From Natrinema sp. HArc-T2 (GTDB lineage Archaea > Halobacteriota > Halobacteria > Halobacteriales > Natrialbaceae), in the NCBI RefSeq assembly GCF_041821085.1, contig NZ_JBGUAZ010000010.1:27820-91819 (forward strand): a stretch of DNA of 64,000 bases. Direction: 5' to 3'. Below the pieces are notes generated by a model that saw only the letters and a list, made by a program, of their open reading frames with translations, ran no database searches and was not told the origin of the DNA. Positions 16,738 to 26,317 of the stretch are shown here, piece by piece. Both the position numbers and the translations under genes were made by a program. Within the stretch, counting starts at the first letter, position 1; every line of letters starts with the position of its first letter.

Positions 16738-16840
16738 TGGGACTGACACCCAACAGTCGCAAGTAGCCAGCAGCAGACGGTTGGGACCCGCCACGGAGAG
16801 GCACACGAATGGAGTGGTACTGCCGTAGCCGCTCGAGAAC

Positions 16841-16847
16841 TTTTATA
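16841..16847 (+). promoter_or_regulatory. TATA box of the acyl-CoA dehydrogenase gene
   Basis: TTTTATA lies 28-34 nt ahead of the ATG at 16875, consistent with a nearly leaderless message. Confidence 0.5.
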
Positions 16848-16874
16848 GTGATGTGCCTCGCCTGTAGTACTGTA

Positions 16875-18029
16875 ATGAGCCTCATCGAGAACGCACTCTC
16901 TGACGAGCACCGCGAGTTCCGTGACCGAGCAGCAACGTTTGCCGAGGAGGTCGTCGAACCGGAAGCCGATCGGATCGAACGGACTGACGAGTTCCCACGC
17001 GACGTGATCGAAGCGGCGGGCGAGCGGGGACTGTTAGGGATCATGCTTCCCGAAGCGTACGGCGGTGCGGACTCGGATTTCGTTTCCTACTGTCTGGCGG
17101 TCGAACAGATCGCACAGGCCAGCGGTGCCGTCGCCGAAACGATTCAGGGTCACACGTTCGCAGCGCTCCCGATCGCGAACTTCGGCACTGAAGCCCAAAA
17201 GGAAGAATACCTCGAGCCGATGGCGCAAGGTGAAGCCGTCGGGTCGATGTTGCTGACGGAACCGGACGCCGGTAGCTCGCCGACCGAGCTGTCGACGGTC
17301 GCCGAGGAAACCGAAGACGGGTATGCGCTCAGCGGTGAGAAGGCGTTCGGAACGAACGCCGGCGTCGCGGATATCCATCTTGTCGTCGCTCGAAAACGGC
17401 CCGCGCCCGAGGAGGGCCACGGCGTAAGCGTGTTTCTCGCACCTAGTGCCGACGGACGGGACGGGTTCGACTTCGACCGGACGGAGTTCATGGGAATGCG
17501 CGGCCACGTGACGGGAGATTCGACGCTCGAAAACGTCGACATCGACGAGTCCGCGGTACTTGGCGAGATCGGACAGGGGTTCCGAATCGCGATGGGAACG
17601 ATCGATATGGCCAGAACCGGACTGGGTGCGATCGGGACCGGAATCGCGACCGCTGCCTTCGAGGAAGCCGTCGACTATGCGGGAGACCGCGAGCAAGGCG
17701 GACAGCCCGTTGGCGAGTACCAGGCCGTGCAGGTTCTCGTCGCAGACATGGATGCCAAACTCGACGCGGCGCGGCATCTCGTCTACGACTCGGCGACGGC
17801 TATCGCATCCGGAAACGGCAGTACGCGCCAGTCGAGCAAAGCGAAGTACGTCGCGAGCGACGCCGCCGAGTTCGTCACTCGAAACGCAATGCAGGTCTAC
17901 GGCGGGAAGGGATACCGGACGGATCTGCCGCTCGAGCGATACTACCGGGATGCGAAGATCCTGAGTATCATCGGTGGAACAACGGAGATTCAGAAGACAA
18001 CGGTCGCGAGTGAAGCACTCGGGTTATAA
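16875..18029 (+). CDS. Acyl-CoA dehydrogenase
   Basis: A 384-aa FAD-dependent acyl-CoA dehydrogenase that makes 2-enoyl-CoA and passes electrons to ETF. The N-terminal block is SLIENALSDEHREFRD. The FAD-binding stretch LLTEPDAGSSPTE, the helical core (AMQVYGGKGYRTDLPLERYYRDA) and the C-terminal IIGGTTEIQK with the likely catalytic Glu are present. Start chosen at MSLIENAL; the frame open to 16809 adds a non-homologous Cys-rich leader. It stands alone; its closest functional partners in the window are the ETF genes near 60 kb and the crotonases. Confidence 0.92.
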   Translation: MSLIENALSDEHREFRDRAATFAEEVVEPEADRIERTDEFPRDVIEAAGERGLLGIMLPEAYGGADSDFVSYCLAVEQIAQASGAVAETIQGHTFAALPIANFGTEAQKEEYLEPMAQGEAVGSMLLTEPDAGSSPTELSTVAEETEDGYALSGEKAFGTNAGVADIHLVVARKRPAPEEGHGVSVFLAPSADGRDGFDFDRTEFMGMRGHVTGDSTLENVDIDESAVLGEIGQGFRIAMGTIDMARTGLGAIGTGIATAAFEEAVDYAGDREQGGQPVGEYQAVQVLVADMDAKLDAARHLVYDSATAIASGNGSTRQSSKAKYVASDAAEFVTRNAMQVYGGKGYRTDLPLERYYRDAKILSIIGGTTEIQKTTVASEALGL

Positions 18030-18834
18030 CGGTATTGGAGAGCGAACTTGAGTATAGTCTAACTGGCGTGATACGACTTGGTGGGTCAGGAGCCGCTATA
18101 CACAGCGGTTGACGACCGATGTTTCCGCTGACCGTATCCCTCGGAACTGAGCGCTGACAGTATTTCATGCGTACCTGTATCAATGGGCAGGATCTATCGG
18201 GTGCGTTTGAGCGGTTGCTGATTTCAAACCTCAGTCATGGAATTAACAGTGGGTGAACGATCGATGAGAGTTTCTCACGCCGCTTGACCACAATTCACCG
18301 AACCCTGTGAGTCACTGGGTGACTGTAGCGGATCAGATATGGCTCCGAGCTAATGATCGCCCCATTCAACATTGTATACGGGTACCGTATACAGAATAGT
18401 ATTGGCCCAATTATTCGAATCTGTGTTCTGATAGCCACCTACTTTTCGAACTTTTCTTTTTAGTCGATAGCTGGTCGTAGATTGAATGACACTCAGACCA
18501 CAACTAGTAGTGGCGGGGGACGTATACGAGACTCGAATACGACGTTCCGTGTGTGGTTAAGCCACTCCACTGTGAGAACTCTCTCATCTTTCAATGACTG
18601 GAACAACAGATCACTACCCCGGCCAGACCGGACAAGACTGGACTCGCCGTCTATTACGGTTGTACTGTTGTAAATAGTGGAGGCATCGAAAGACCGCTAT
18701 GGAAACGATACCACTAAGCATACTTACATGTGGTACGAAGACCAGTAGCAAGAGCGTATGGGTTATCCATCTCAGTCCTCGGACGGTATCCGAGAGGGAA
18801 ACATATTTTACGCTCGTCACCTTCCAATTATCTA
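18030..18834. other. Long intergenic region, no gene seen
   Basis: About 800 bp between the acyl-CoA dehydrogenase and rdfA. Base composition is more AT-rich than the genes. Short open frames occur on both strands but none resembles a protein family or has acidic composition. The only recognisable site is a TATA-like box (ACATATTTTA, 18801-18810), 25-34 nt before the rdfA start. Confidence 0.5.
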
Positions 18835-19470
18835 ATGACCGATATCGAGGATTCCGAGACCGACGAATCGTCATGTGGCTGTAAGCTTGGACGGGTCGCC
18901 GACAAATACGACCTATCAGGTCTCGATAACGACTTGATCGCATACTGGACCGGCGATGCTGACGAACAGCTCAGCACACGGCAACTCGCGACATATGTGA
19001 ACCAGCAGATACTCTCGGCGGCACTTGCTAACGCAGATATTCCGCCGCGAGAGGGGGAAATCGAGAATACATACCGATTGCTCACGGACGACGATGTCAG
19101 CAGCGGCACACGGGTTCAGACACGAAACGAGCTGCAACGCGATGGGGTTCCAGTTGAGCAGGTCGAATCTGATTTCGTCTCTCATCAAACCGTCTACAAT
19201 CATCTCACGAAATGCCTCGAGACGGAACTCGAGAAGCCAAGCGACGAGGAACAACTCGAGCGAAGCCGGGAAAAGCTCGCTGCGCTCCAAAATCGAACCG
19301 AAGCAGTGACCTCGGATACGATTGCCCGACTCGATCGAAAGGACCTCATCGATATCGGTGAGTTCAACGTTACCGTCTCCGTTACCGTGACCTGCGAGGA
19401 GTGCCTTCAAGAGTACACTGTCAGGGAGTTACTCGACGAACGATCCTGTAACTGCCAAAGCCAATCGTAA
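18835..19470 (+). CDS. rdfA: Rod-determining factor RdfA family protein (intact copy)
   Basis: A 211-aa protein of the haloarchaeal RdfA family, implicated in the switch between rod and disk cell shape. Family marks in order: CGCKLGRVADKYDL near the N-terminus, the helical LSTRQLATYVNQQIL, EGEIENTYRLLTDDDV near residue 80, DFVSHQTVYNHL, and a C-terminal metal-site-like region with CEEC and CNC. RdfA genes usually sit next to an archaea-specific SMC-related gene; this copy has no such neighbour. It is nearly identical to the broken copy at 42310-42914, and identity continues about 24 nt past the stop. Start set by the TATA box and by the copy's N-terminus. Confidence 0.85.
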   Translation: MTDIEDSETDESSCGCKLGRVADKYDLSGLDNDLIAYWTGDADEQLSTRQLATYVNQQILSAALANADIPPREGEIENTYRLLTDDDVSSGTRVQTRNELQRDGVPVEQVESDFVSHQTVYNHLTKCLETELEKPSDEEQLERSREKLAALQNRTEAVTSDTIARLDRKDLIDIGEFNVTVSVTVTCEECLQEYTVRELLDERSCNCQSQS

Positions 19471-19779
19471 AAGAAACGTCTCGACAGTCAAGATACTCTA
19501 CGATCTGCTCACTTCTCAAACTGCGCTAGCTAGATGGTGCCTCCCCCAGCTTTATTCAGATCCTGGCGAAATACAATGATTGGAATTCTCTCAGAGTGGC
19601 TATTCCGTTCCCAAGTCAGGTACAACTGCAACATTCATCGTGACTCCTCGTACTACGACATTTCGACCATGCTAAAATGGAATTCACACTGATGCAGGTT
19701 AGAATGTTTTACAGACGTACCAATGTAACTCGTAGAATCGATTTATTTATTCAAGGTGTACATTGACGGCACCCATAAT
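19471..19779. other. Intergenic region after orphan rdfA
   Basis: The first 24 nt repeat the sequence downstream of the second rdfA (to about 19494) and then diverge, marking the edge of the duplication. The rest is AT-rich with no recognisable gene or site. Confidence 0.5.
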
Positions 19780-20544
19780 TCATGAAAGAGATAGCTCGAG
19801 TTCGAATTCATTGGCGACACCGGACAAGATGTTCGGAATGTCCTCTTCGAACTGTTCGTTGGTGAGTCGTTGGGCTGGACTGGCGACGCTGAACGCTCCG
19901 ATGACGCGACCGTCGGATCCATTTACGGGAATACCGACGGCTTTGATGCCTTCAAGTTGTTCCTCGTAGTTGAACGCGATTCCCCTCTCGCGAATCGTCT
20001 CGAGTTGGTCAAGAAGCGTTTCAGTGTTAGTTATCGTGTTCTCCGTCGCCGAAGGGAGCCCCCATCGGTCAATTATTTCCTCAACGGGCTTTCGAGAAAG
20101 CCTCGATAGAATGGCCTTCCCAGCGGCAGTTTGATGCAGATAGAACCGCTTACCGATGGTCGAATACGTCCAGACTGCGTGTTTTCCCGAGGATGTGTAC
20201 ATGTAGACACCGCGTCTGTTTTCTTCGATCGCAAACACGACTCTGCAGTCGGTTTCTTTGGCGAGTTTCTCCGTATACGATTTCGCATTCCTGTAGGCGT
20301 TTTTCCTATTGCGAACGTACTCACCGTGTTCGAGAAATCGAAGGCTGAGATAGTACTCGTCGCCCTCTTTAACGGCGTAACCCTTCGCCAGTAGCGTTGT
20401 CAGATGAGAATGGACCGTACTTGGAGCCAACTCGAGCGCATCGGCCAGCTCCGTGACTCGCCCGCCGTCACGCTCTTGAAGCGCCTCTATGACCTCGAGC
20501 GAAGTAGCTGTTGTCTGTAGCTTTCGCCCGGTTTTGTCACCCAT
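19780..20544 (-). CDS. IclR-family transcriptional regulator
   Basis: A 254-aa regulator. N-terminal winged helix: SLEVIEALQERDGGRVTELA, then LAPSTVHSHLTTLL as recognition helix. The C-terminal IclR ligand domain ends with VIGAFSVASPAQRL. It is a clear paralogue of the regulator at 40797-41561 (same length, many shared blocks such as RGVYMYTSSGKHAVWTYS). A TATA box (AATTTTATATGT on the minus strand, 20566-20577) lies 22-33 nt upstream. IclR proteins usually sense a small organic acid and control adjacent catabolic genes; the nearby targets would be the 20.9-32.8 kb genes (inference). Confidence 0.92.
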   Translation of the reverse strand: MGDKTGRKLQTTATSLEVIEALQERDGGRVTELADALELAPSTVHSHLTTLLAKGYAVKEGDEYYLSLRFLEHGEYVRNRKNAYRNAKSYTEKLAKETDCRVVFAIEENRRGVYMYTSSGKHAVWTYSTIGKRFYLHQTAAGKAILSRLSRKPVEEIIDRWGLPSATENTITNTETLLDQLETIRERGIAFNYEEQLEGIKAVGIPVNGSDGRVIGAFSVASPAQRLTNEQFEEDIPNILSGVANEFELELSLS

Positions 20545-20905
20545 GGCATTACTATACGGACACTACATATAAAATTCTTCGTTCGAGAATGTCCGAGACT
20601 TTTTCATTATCATTTTGGATGATCATGGTTCACACGGTTTCTCCTGACCCTTTTCCTTCGAGATCAGGTTCCAATACTGGATATCCCGATTCTGTACCGC
20701 CTCGAGTGGCGAACCAGTAGTGGGCAACGTACGATACCATATCTGTAAATATCCGTCTCGGATCGGTATTCGCCTCTCGGGAATCGGCGGTACCCACTCC
20801 GAGGCTACCAGAGAATATCGAGGATTCTCAGTTGAACGGTCGAGCGCTTCGCAGAAGATCTAAACTCCGGTATCACTAAACCACGCCCCGGCATACGGGT
20901 GTCGC
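20545..20905. other. Divergent intergenic region between IclR regulator and gamma-CA-like gene
   Basis: A 361-bp gap holding the iclR promoter near its left end. I see no gene in it and no clear palindrome that could be called an operator by eye. Confidence 0.4.
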
Positions 20906-21403
20906 ATGGAACGATCAGTACTGGGCTCAACCCCGGAAATCGCGGACTCGGCGTTCGTTTCGGAACTGGCATACGCAGTAGGAGACGTCACCGTGGGCGA
21001 GCAATCGAGCCTTTGGCCATTCGTCTGCCTTCGTGGCGACGGTGGACCGACCGTCGTTGGTAGCGAAACCAACGTTCAGGAGTTCTCGATGTTGCACGGC
21101 GCGACCATTGGCGACAGAGTGACCATCGGGCACAACGTTGTCATCGACTACGCAACCGTCGAAGATGATTCGCTCATTGGGATGTCCAGTACCGTCCAGA
21201 GAGACGCCGTCATCGAATCAAACTGTCTCGTCGCCGCGGGTAGTCTGGTGACCGAGGGGCAGACGATTCCGGAAGGCCACCTCGCGTACGGCGCCCCGGC
21301 GGAGACGCGGCCGATCAAGGACTCTCATCTCGAGGAACTCGTTCGGGTGCAAGAACTGTACGTAGAGCACACCGAGACCTATAAGGAGGCCGGGTTGGAG
21401 TAG
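20906..21403 (+). CDS. Gamma-carbonic-anhydrase-like left-handed beta-helix protein
   Basis: A 165-aa hexapeptide-repeat protein. Gamma-CA marks are present: LRGDGG, NVQEFSMLHG (first zinc His) and TIGHN (second zinc His). The third zinc His, expected five residues after the second, is Asp here (IGHNVVID), so zinc binding would be 2 His plus Asp or lost. Homologues in catabolic clusters (PaaY/CaiE type) act as acyl-CoA thioesterases or helper proteins. It precedes an aldehyde dehydrogenase by 355 bp, with an IclR gene divergent. Confidence 0.85.
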   Translation: MERSVLGSTPEIADSAFVSELAYAVGDVTVGEQSSLWPFVCLRGDGGPTVVGSETNVQEFSMLHGATIGDRVTIGHNVVIDYATVEDDSLIGMSSTVQRDAVIESNCLVAAGSLVTEGQTIPEGHLAYGAPAETRPIKDSHLEELVRVQELYVEHTETYKEAGLE

Positions 21404-21758
21404 GCTCCAGGAACGGAGTGTTCCCAAGAACAGATAGGACATCGATAGTTGCTGCGTAAGACACTGATTCACGAAATCCTGGGAGCCGATTCAATATCAT
21501 AGTCCGAGAAGATCGTCCTCCGAAGCGTCGAAGCGACCTCCACCGGCGAGGAGAGGAGTGATCTCGACGCGCTTGATGACATCGAGAACGCCAGACAATG
21601 GCGATCGCGATCGGTCTGGGTTCTCACCTTCGAAGTGCTTGCAGCAGATGTCCAAACCTATCGCAAGTCGCCAGATATCCTCGTCGTTGAGAGGCCGTCC
21701 GAGGCGCTTGCAAGTTCACCAAGTTATTTGCATGATGGATTCGACTATTCGTGTGCTG
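21404..21758. other. Intergenic region ahead of the first of two similar ALDH genes
   Basis: A 355-bp gap. The frame of the following ALDH stays open to 21558, but its translation is not homologous to the paralogue's N-terminus. AGTTATTT at 21722-21729 is a plausible TATA box for the start at 21759. Confidence 0.4.
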
Positions 21759-23216
21759 ATGTCCAGAGAAGCACTTGCTGCAGTTAGCAACCAGTATGGC
21801 CTGTGGATCGACGGAGAAGAACAGCCAGCCGAGACAGACGAGCAACTATCGGTTCTCAATCCTGCGACGGAAGGTGAACTTGCCACCGTTGCGATAGCTA
21901 CCGAAAACGACGTTGACGAGGCGGTCCGCGTCGCTCGTGATGCGTTCGAGACGTGGAATCGTCAGACGCCGGCGGAACGTGGACGCATTCTCACGGATAT
22001 TGCAGCTGCAATCCGCAATGAGAAGGAACGACTTGCGCAAATCGAGACGCTGGAAAACGGGAAACCACTGACAGAAGCGCGTGGCCAGGTCGAACGTGCA
22101 GCTCGCCACTTCGAATACTATGCTGGTATCGCGGATAAGATCCAGGGCGAGAGCATTCCACTCTCCGAGACGTACGTCGATTACACCGTTCGCGAACCAC
22201 TCGGAGTTACCGCCCACATCGTTCCGTGGAACGTTCCGATCTATCTGTTCGCTCGGAGCGTTGCACCCGCACTCGCCGCTGGAAACGCGGCGGTCGTTAA
22301 ACCGGCCAGGGAAACGCCGCTTGGCGCTCTCGAACTCGCCCAACTTGCGACCGATGTCGGATTGCCTGACGGCCTCTTGAACGTTGTCTCTGGACACGGT
22401 AGCGAGGCAGGCGCCGCTCTCACCGGCCATCCGGAGGTAAGCAGTGTTACTTTCACTGGATCAGACTCGACTGGGGTCAGGGTCGGGAAGAGTGCTATCG
22501 AGAATGTCTCAGAGGTGGTCCTCGAACTGGGTGGGAAGAGCCCGAACGTTGTTTTCCCTGATGCCGACTGGGAAGCAGCGCTCGAGGGGGTGATCACCGG
22601 AATCTTCAGCAATGCCGGACAGGTCTGTTCTGCTGGATCGCGGTTGCTGGTTCACGAAGAGATCCACGACGAATTCATTGCAGATCTTGCTGACCGCGCG
22701 ACCGCTCTGGATGTTGGTCCGGGCATCGACGACGCCGACATGGGGCCGCTAACTTCGGACGATCATCTCGAAGAGGTGCTCGAGTACATCGACATTGGCC
22801 GTCAAGAGGCTGGTGACCCCGTCATTGGAGGGGACAGGCTTGATGGTGACGGATACTTCGTCGAACCAACGATCTTTGATTCCGTGACCCACGACATGCG
22901 TATCGCCCAAGAGGAGATTTTCGGACCCGTCCTCACCGTCTCAACGTTCGCTGATGAAGAAGAGGCCATCGAACTCGCCAATGCGACCGATTACGGCCTC
23001 GTCGCGGGAATCTACACCGAGAACGTCGGTCGTGCTCACCGCTTTGCCCGTGAGGTCGATGCCGGCCAGATCTACATCAATGAGTTCTTTGCGGGCGGCA
23101 ATGAGACGCCGTTCGGCGGCTTCAAGCAGAGTGGCATCGGCCGTGATAACGGCGTACAGGCCATCGACAACTATACGCAAATCAAGAACGTCTGTGCGAA
23201 TATCGATCACCGCTGA
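21759..23216 (+). CDS. Aldehyde dehydrogenase, copy 1 of a paralogous pair
   Basis: A 485-aa ALDH with VPWNVPIYLFARS (Asn), LELGGKSPN (Glu), NAGQVCSAGSR (Cys) and ETPFGGFKQSGIGRDNG. It is strongly similar, end to end, to the protein at 30517-31974, also 485 aa. That alignment decides the start: MSREALAAVSNQYGLWIDG matches MSKKVPTAVRSQYDLWIGG. The two copies flank the NDH-2, MFS, ligase and amidohydrolase genes. Substrate unknown; the sequence between the catalytic Asn and Cys is conserved between copies, suggesting the same or related aldehydes. Confidence 0.92.
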   Translation: MSREALAAVSNQYGLWIDGEEQPAETDEQLSVLNPATEGELATVAIATENDVDEAVRVARDAFETWNRQTPAERGRILTDIAAAIRNEKERLAQIETLENGKPLTEARGQVERAARHFEYYAGIADKIQGESIPLSETYVDYTVREPLGVTAHIVPWNVPIYLFARSVAPALAAGNAAVVKPARETPLGALELAQLATDVGLPDGLLNVVSGHGSEAGAALTGHPEVSSVTFTGSDSTGVRVGKSAIENVSEVVLELGGKSPNVVFPDADWEAALEGVITGIFSNAGQVCSAGSRLLVHEEIHDEFIADLADRATALDVGPGIDDADMGPLTSDDHLEEVLEYIDIGRQEAGDPVIGGDRLDGDGYFVEPTIFDSVTHDMRIAQEEIFGPVLTVSTFADEEEAIELANATDYGLVAGIYTENVGRAHRFAREVDAGQIYINEFFAGGNETPFGGFKQSGIGRDNGVQAIDNYTQIKNVCANIDHR

Positions 23217-23487
23217 AGGAATTGGTTCTCCAGATACCGAGAAGCCCTTTCCCGTGAACAGAGACCATCACTAACTTTCCCAAACCAAGTGGCGGGTACG
23301 ATTGGCGTGATACATGCAAGGACGCAGATGATCATGTCGTGGGTCGGGAGTTTCCGACACAGCAATGGGCACGTGTCTTGAATGACGATGGACCCGTTGT
23401 ACGGGTTAGCTTTTGAACACCTCTCACCCCCTGTGGTTGATAGAACCTAGTTAACAACCACGGACCGACAACAATCATCGGCACTGT

Positions 23488-24657
23488 CTACAGCGAGGAC
23501 CAAGACTTGCGAGCTTCGTTCCAGGACGTAATATCCGCTATCCAGCGGGCGGCGATGAGCTTTTTGAGCATCTGTGCTGGCACGCCGGTGAAGGTGTCGA
23601 CGGGTAGGGAGATGCCGAAGGCCGGCTTGACCTTGTGGGCGACAGCTTCTTCGCCGACGGAGATGACGGTCCCTTTGTCCTCGTGTTCCCAGGTCCGGAG
23701 CGGTCGGTTCTCGATCGCACGGGCAATGTTCTCGCCAGCGACTTCCGCAGCCTGCCAGGCGGCCTGTGCTGTCGGTGGGGCAGGCTGGTCACCCTGATCG
23801 ATGATCGCCGAGTCCCCGATAGCGAAGACGCAGTCATCGGAGGTCTGGAAGTTCGCGCCTGTGTTGACGCGGTTGTGTTCTTTCCCGAGGTCGGCATCTG
23901 CAAGCGTATCGCGCCCCGTGATCCCGCCAGTCCAGATGAGGATGTCGTGATTGAGGGGAGCGCCCTTGTCGAACTGGATATGCTTGTCGGTGGCTTTGGT
24001 AATCGGATCGTCGGTGTGGATCTGGACGCCAGCGTCTTCGAGTCGATCGCGCAGGGCCTGTTGGCACGCCGGGTCGTTACCCGGGAAGATTTCCTCGAGG
24101 GCTTCGACCAGATGGACCTCGATGGGTGCGTGGTGTTGGTCACGGAACTCAGCGATCTCGCCGGCAGTCTGGATGCCAGAGAGGCCGGCACCGCCGATGA
24201 CCACCTGTGCGGGCTCGCTACGGGCCGCAGCCTGACTTGCTTCTTTGACAGCCTTGTGGATCTCGAGGGCGTCATCGAGGTTTTTGAGCGTTAGGGAGTG
24301 TTCCTCGAGACCAGGGATACCGTAGTAGGCGGTCTGGCTGCCCAGCGCAACAAGGACGTAGTCGTATTCGACATCGTCGCTTGCTGCGAGTTCGACAACC
24401 TGATCCTCGACGTTGAGTCCAACGACCTTGTCCTGAATGAACCGGGTCGACGGGTCCGCGATCCCATCGACAGGGAACGTGATGTCCGACTGGACTGACG
24501 GATCTCGAATTACGCGATGAGACTCGTGCAAAACGAGGTGATAGTCGACATCAGCGATCCACGTAAGCTGTGCGTTGTCGCTCAGTTCTGACTGAAGTTT
24601 AGTGATCGCGCCGGTACTGGCGTATCCGGCACCGAGTACGATGACGTTCACTGCCAT
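23488..24657 (-). CDS. NDH-2-like FAD/NAD(P)-dependent oxidoreductase
   Basis: A 389-aa flavoprotein of the pyridine-nucleotide-disulfide/NDH-2 family. The N-terminal FAD motif is VIVLGAGYAST, the second Rossmann motif VVIGGAGLSGIQTAGE (about residues 152-167), and the FAD-contacting CVFAIGDSA lies near residue 290. Family members oxidise NADH with quinone, or sulfide with quinone; no paired redox Cys typical of sulfide:quinone reductase is seen, so NADH dehydrogenase is favoured. It could reoxidise NADH produced by the surrounding dehydrogenases (inference). It is divergent from the MFS gene. Confidence 0.87.
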   Translation of the reverse strand: MAVNVIVLGAGYASTGAITKLQSELSDNAQLTWIADVDYHLVLHESHRVIRDPSVQSDITFPVDGIADPSTRFIQDKVVGLNVEDQVVELAASDDVEYDYVLVALGSQTAYYGIPGLEEHSLTLKNLDDALEIHKAVKEASQAAARSEPAQVVIGGAGLSGIQTAGEIAEFRDQHHAPIEVHLVEALEEIFPGNDPACQQALRDRLEDAGVQIHTDDPITKATDKHIQFDKGAPLNHDILIWTGGITGRDTLADADLGKEHNRVNTGANFQTSDDCVFAIGDSAIIDQGDQPAPPTAQAAWQAAEVAGENIARAIENRPLRTWEHEDKGTVISVGEEAVAHKVKPAFGISLPVDTFTGVPAQMLKKLIAARWIADITSWNEARKSWSSL

Positions 24658-24854
24658 ATCCAGGCTTTAGGAGTACGATGATACAAAGGTATTGGAATGA
24701 ATATGTCGGTACTTCTTGACCAAAGTTCCGTGAGGCGTGATGATTGTCGAAGAGAAGGCGACAGCCCGCGGCCGAGACATACGCTTGTGGTACGTCTACT
24801 CCAATGGCAATTCACTCGCATTCATTCCGACTGATTGTGAAAGTATAAGGTACC

Positions 24855-24862
24855 ACTTTTTA
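24855..24862 (+). promoter_or_regulatory. TATA-like box of the MFS gene
   Basis: ACTTTTTA lies 30-37 nt ahead of the ATG at 24892 and only 15-22 nt ahead of the ATG at 24877, supporting the downstream start. Confidence 0.4.
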
Positions 24863-24891
24863 TCCCTGGCGTGTAGATGTGTGATAGCGAC

Positions 24892-26064
24892 ATGGTAAAG
24901 CGAAGGCTCTGGACAGCAGCGGTATTTCTGTTTATTATCAGCGACGGAATTACCTCGCAGGTTCGTGGCGCATTACTGCCGAGTATCAAAGACTCGTTCA
25001 CTGTTTCAGACACTTTACTGGGTCTAGTTGCACCAGCTGGTACGCTCGGATATCTCTTCGCTGCAGTAGCCGTTGGCTTCGCAGCGAGTCGACTCGATAC
25101 CCGTCGGTTCCTCTTGGTTGGGGCGGGTGGGACGGCGCTGTTCCTATCGCTGTTGAGCCAGGTCCCCACATACATGCTACTGCTCGTATTCCTGCTTGGA
25201 CAGAGTCTTACGATTGGTGTCTTTCGGGGATTGGATCGAGCACTGTTGAGTACACTTTACCCCAAAGATCGTGGCCGACTATTCAATATCTACGCGCTGA
25301 TGTGGGCAATCGGTGCCACGGTAGGGCCACTGCTGGTCAACCAGGTCCTCAAGAGCGGCGACTGGCGTGTCACCTTCCTGCTGTTGGCGGCTGGCTTTCT
25401 CCCGGCGTTTGTGCTCATCACGCAACTCGAGCTCCCATCGAATCTCGATAAGGGAGAGTCGTTCTCGTTGGCTGAACTCCGGGAGTTGCTCCAGAACCCC
25501 GCCATCGTCGGGATGGCAGTGGCGCTGTTGTTGAGCGGTGGCATCGAGGGTGGCTTCTTCACCTGGTTGCCCTACTACGCGAACCAGTACTTCCCGCGAG
25601 CAACCGCGAACGTCGTCCTGTCTGGGTTTCTGGTCGCGTACATTCCCGGACGGTTCGTCTACAGCCAGCTTTCGGGCCGGGTCGAACCACTCACGCTCCT
25701 CTTGACGTTGGCACTCGCCGCAATCCCAGTCCTCGGATACGTCTTCTTCATCAGCGACGGTCGCGGGATGATTCTCGGCGTCTTCCTTGTGGGCTTTTTT
25801 GTCTCCGGGTTCTTTCCGACGCTCTCGGCGTTCGGAATCGATGCCGTTCCGCACCACAGCGGCCCAGTTAACGCTATCGCGATCAGTGCAAACTTTCTCG
25901 GCCTGTCGGTCGTCCCGGTCATTATGGGCATCGTCAGTGACCAGAGTACCATCACAACGGCGATGCGGCTGCTCATCGTCTCGATGGCCGCCCTGGCGCT
26001 CGTCATCGTCGCGTCGAAGGTGGCCGTCAACCGACAGACGCCGACAGCCACTGTCGCTGACTAA
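24892..26064 (+). CDS. MFS transporter
   Basis: A 390-aa membrane carrier with about twelve hydrophobic segments. The opening VFLFIISDGITSQVRGALLPSI and the loop-2/3 region GFAASRLDTRRFL match the major facilitator superfamily. A small charged central loop (LDKGESFSLAELRELLQNP) separates the two halves. Substrate unknown; an organic acid taken up for the downstream acyl-CoA ligase is a reasonable guess from context only. Start at 24892 (MVKRRLW) fits the TATA box; the frame also has an ATG at 24877. Confidence 0.87.
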   Translation: MVKRRLWTAAVFLFIISDGITSQVRGALLPSIKDSFTVSDTLLGLVAPAGTLGYLFAAVAVGFAASRLDTRRFLLVGAGGTALFLSLLSQVPTYMLLLVFLLGQSLTIGVFRGLDRALLSTLYPKDRGRLFNIYALMWAIGATVGPLLVNQVLKSGDWRVTFLLLAAGFLPAFVLITQLELPSNLDKGESFSLAELRELLQNPAIVGMAVALLLSGGIEGGFFTWLPYYANQYFPRATANVVLSGFLVAYIPGRFVYSQLSGRVEPLTLLLTLALAAIPVLGYVFFISDGRGMILGVFLVGFFVSGFFPTLSAFGIDAVPHHSGPVNAIAISANFLGLSVVPVIMGIVSDQSTITTAMRLLIVSMAALALVIVASKVAVNRQTPTATVAD

Positions 26065-26125
26065 GCGAAGACTTTTCGGTCGAATTGATCTGTAGACTGG
26101 CACATTTCGACCCAATACAGCGTTC

Positions 26126-26239
26126 ACTGATCGCCACAAATCCAATGAGACGGATCCATCAGCATTCGTCTCCGAGCTGGCGTACCTCATCGATGAGATC
26201 TCCATCGGACTATACAAGGACGGATACCACTTCGAGTAA
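26126..26239 (+). pseudogene. Remnant of a gamma-carbonic-anhydrase-like gene
   Basis: The frame 26126-26239 reads TDPSAFVSELAYLIDEISIG before a TAA. This matches the N-terminal part of the gamma-CA-like protein at 20906 (ADSAFVSELAYAVGDVTVG). There is no start codon in frame, and the rest of the beta-helix is missing, so it is a decayed fragment. The pairing of a gamma-CA-like gene ahead of an acyl/aldehyde enzyme therefore occurs twice: once intact, once broken. Confidence 0.55.
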
Positions 26240-26317
26240 TAGGGCGGCACACCGGCTACGTTCAAACAGCGACGACCGCCAATTATAGGTGATGGGAGCG
26301 CACACGTGTAGGCGAAC

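Noticed and set aside
18482..18673. 63-codon plus-strand frame in the 18.0-18.8 kb gap
   Set aside because: The Ser/Thr/Arg-rich product has no recognisable motif, no promoter and no composition typical of haloarchaeal proteins.
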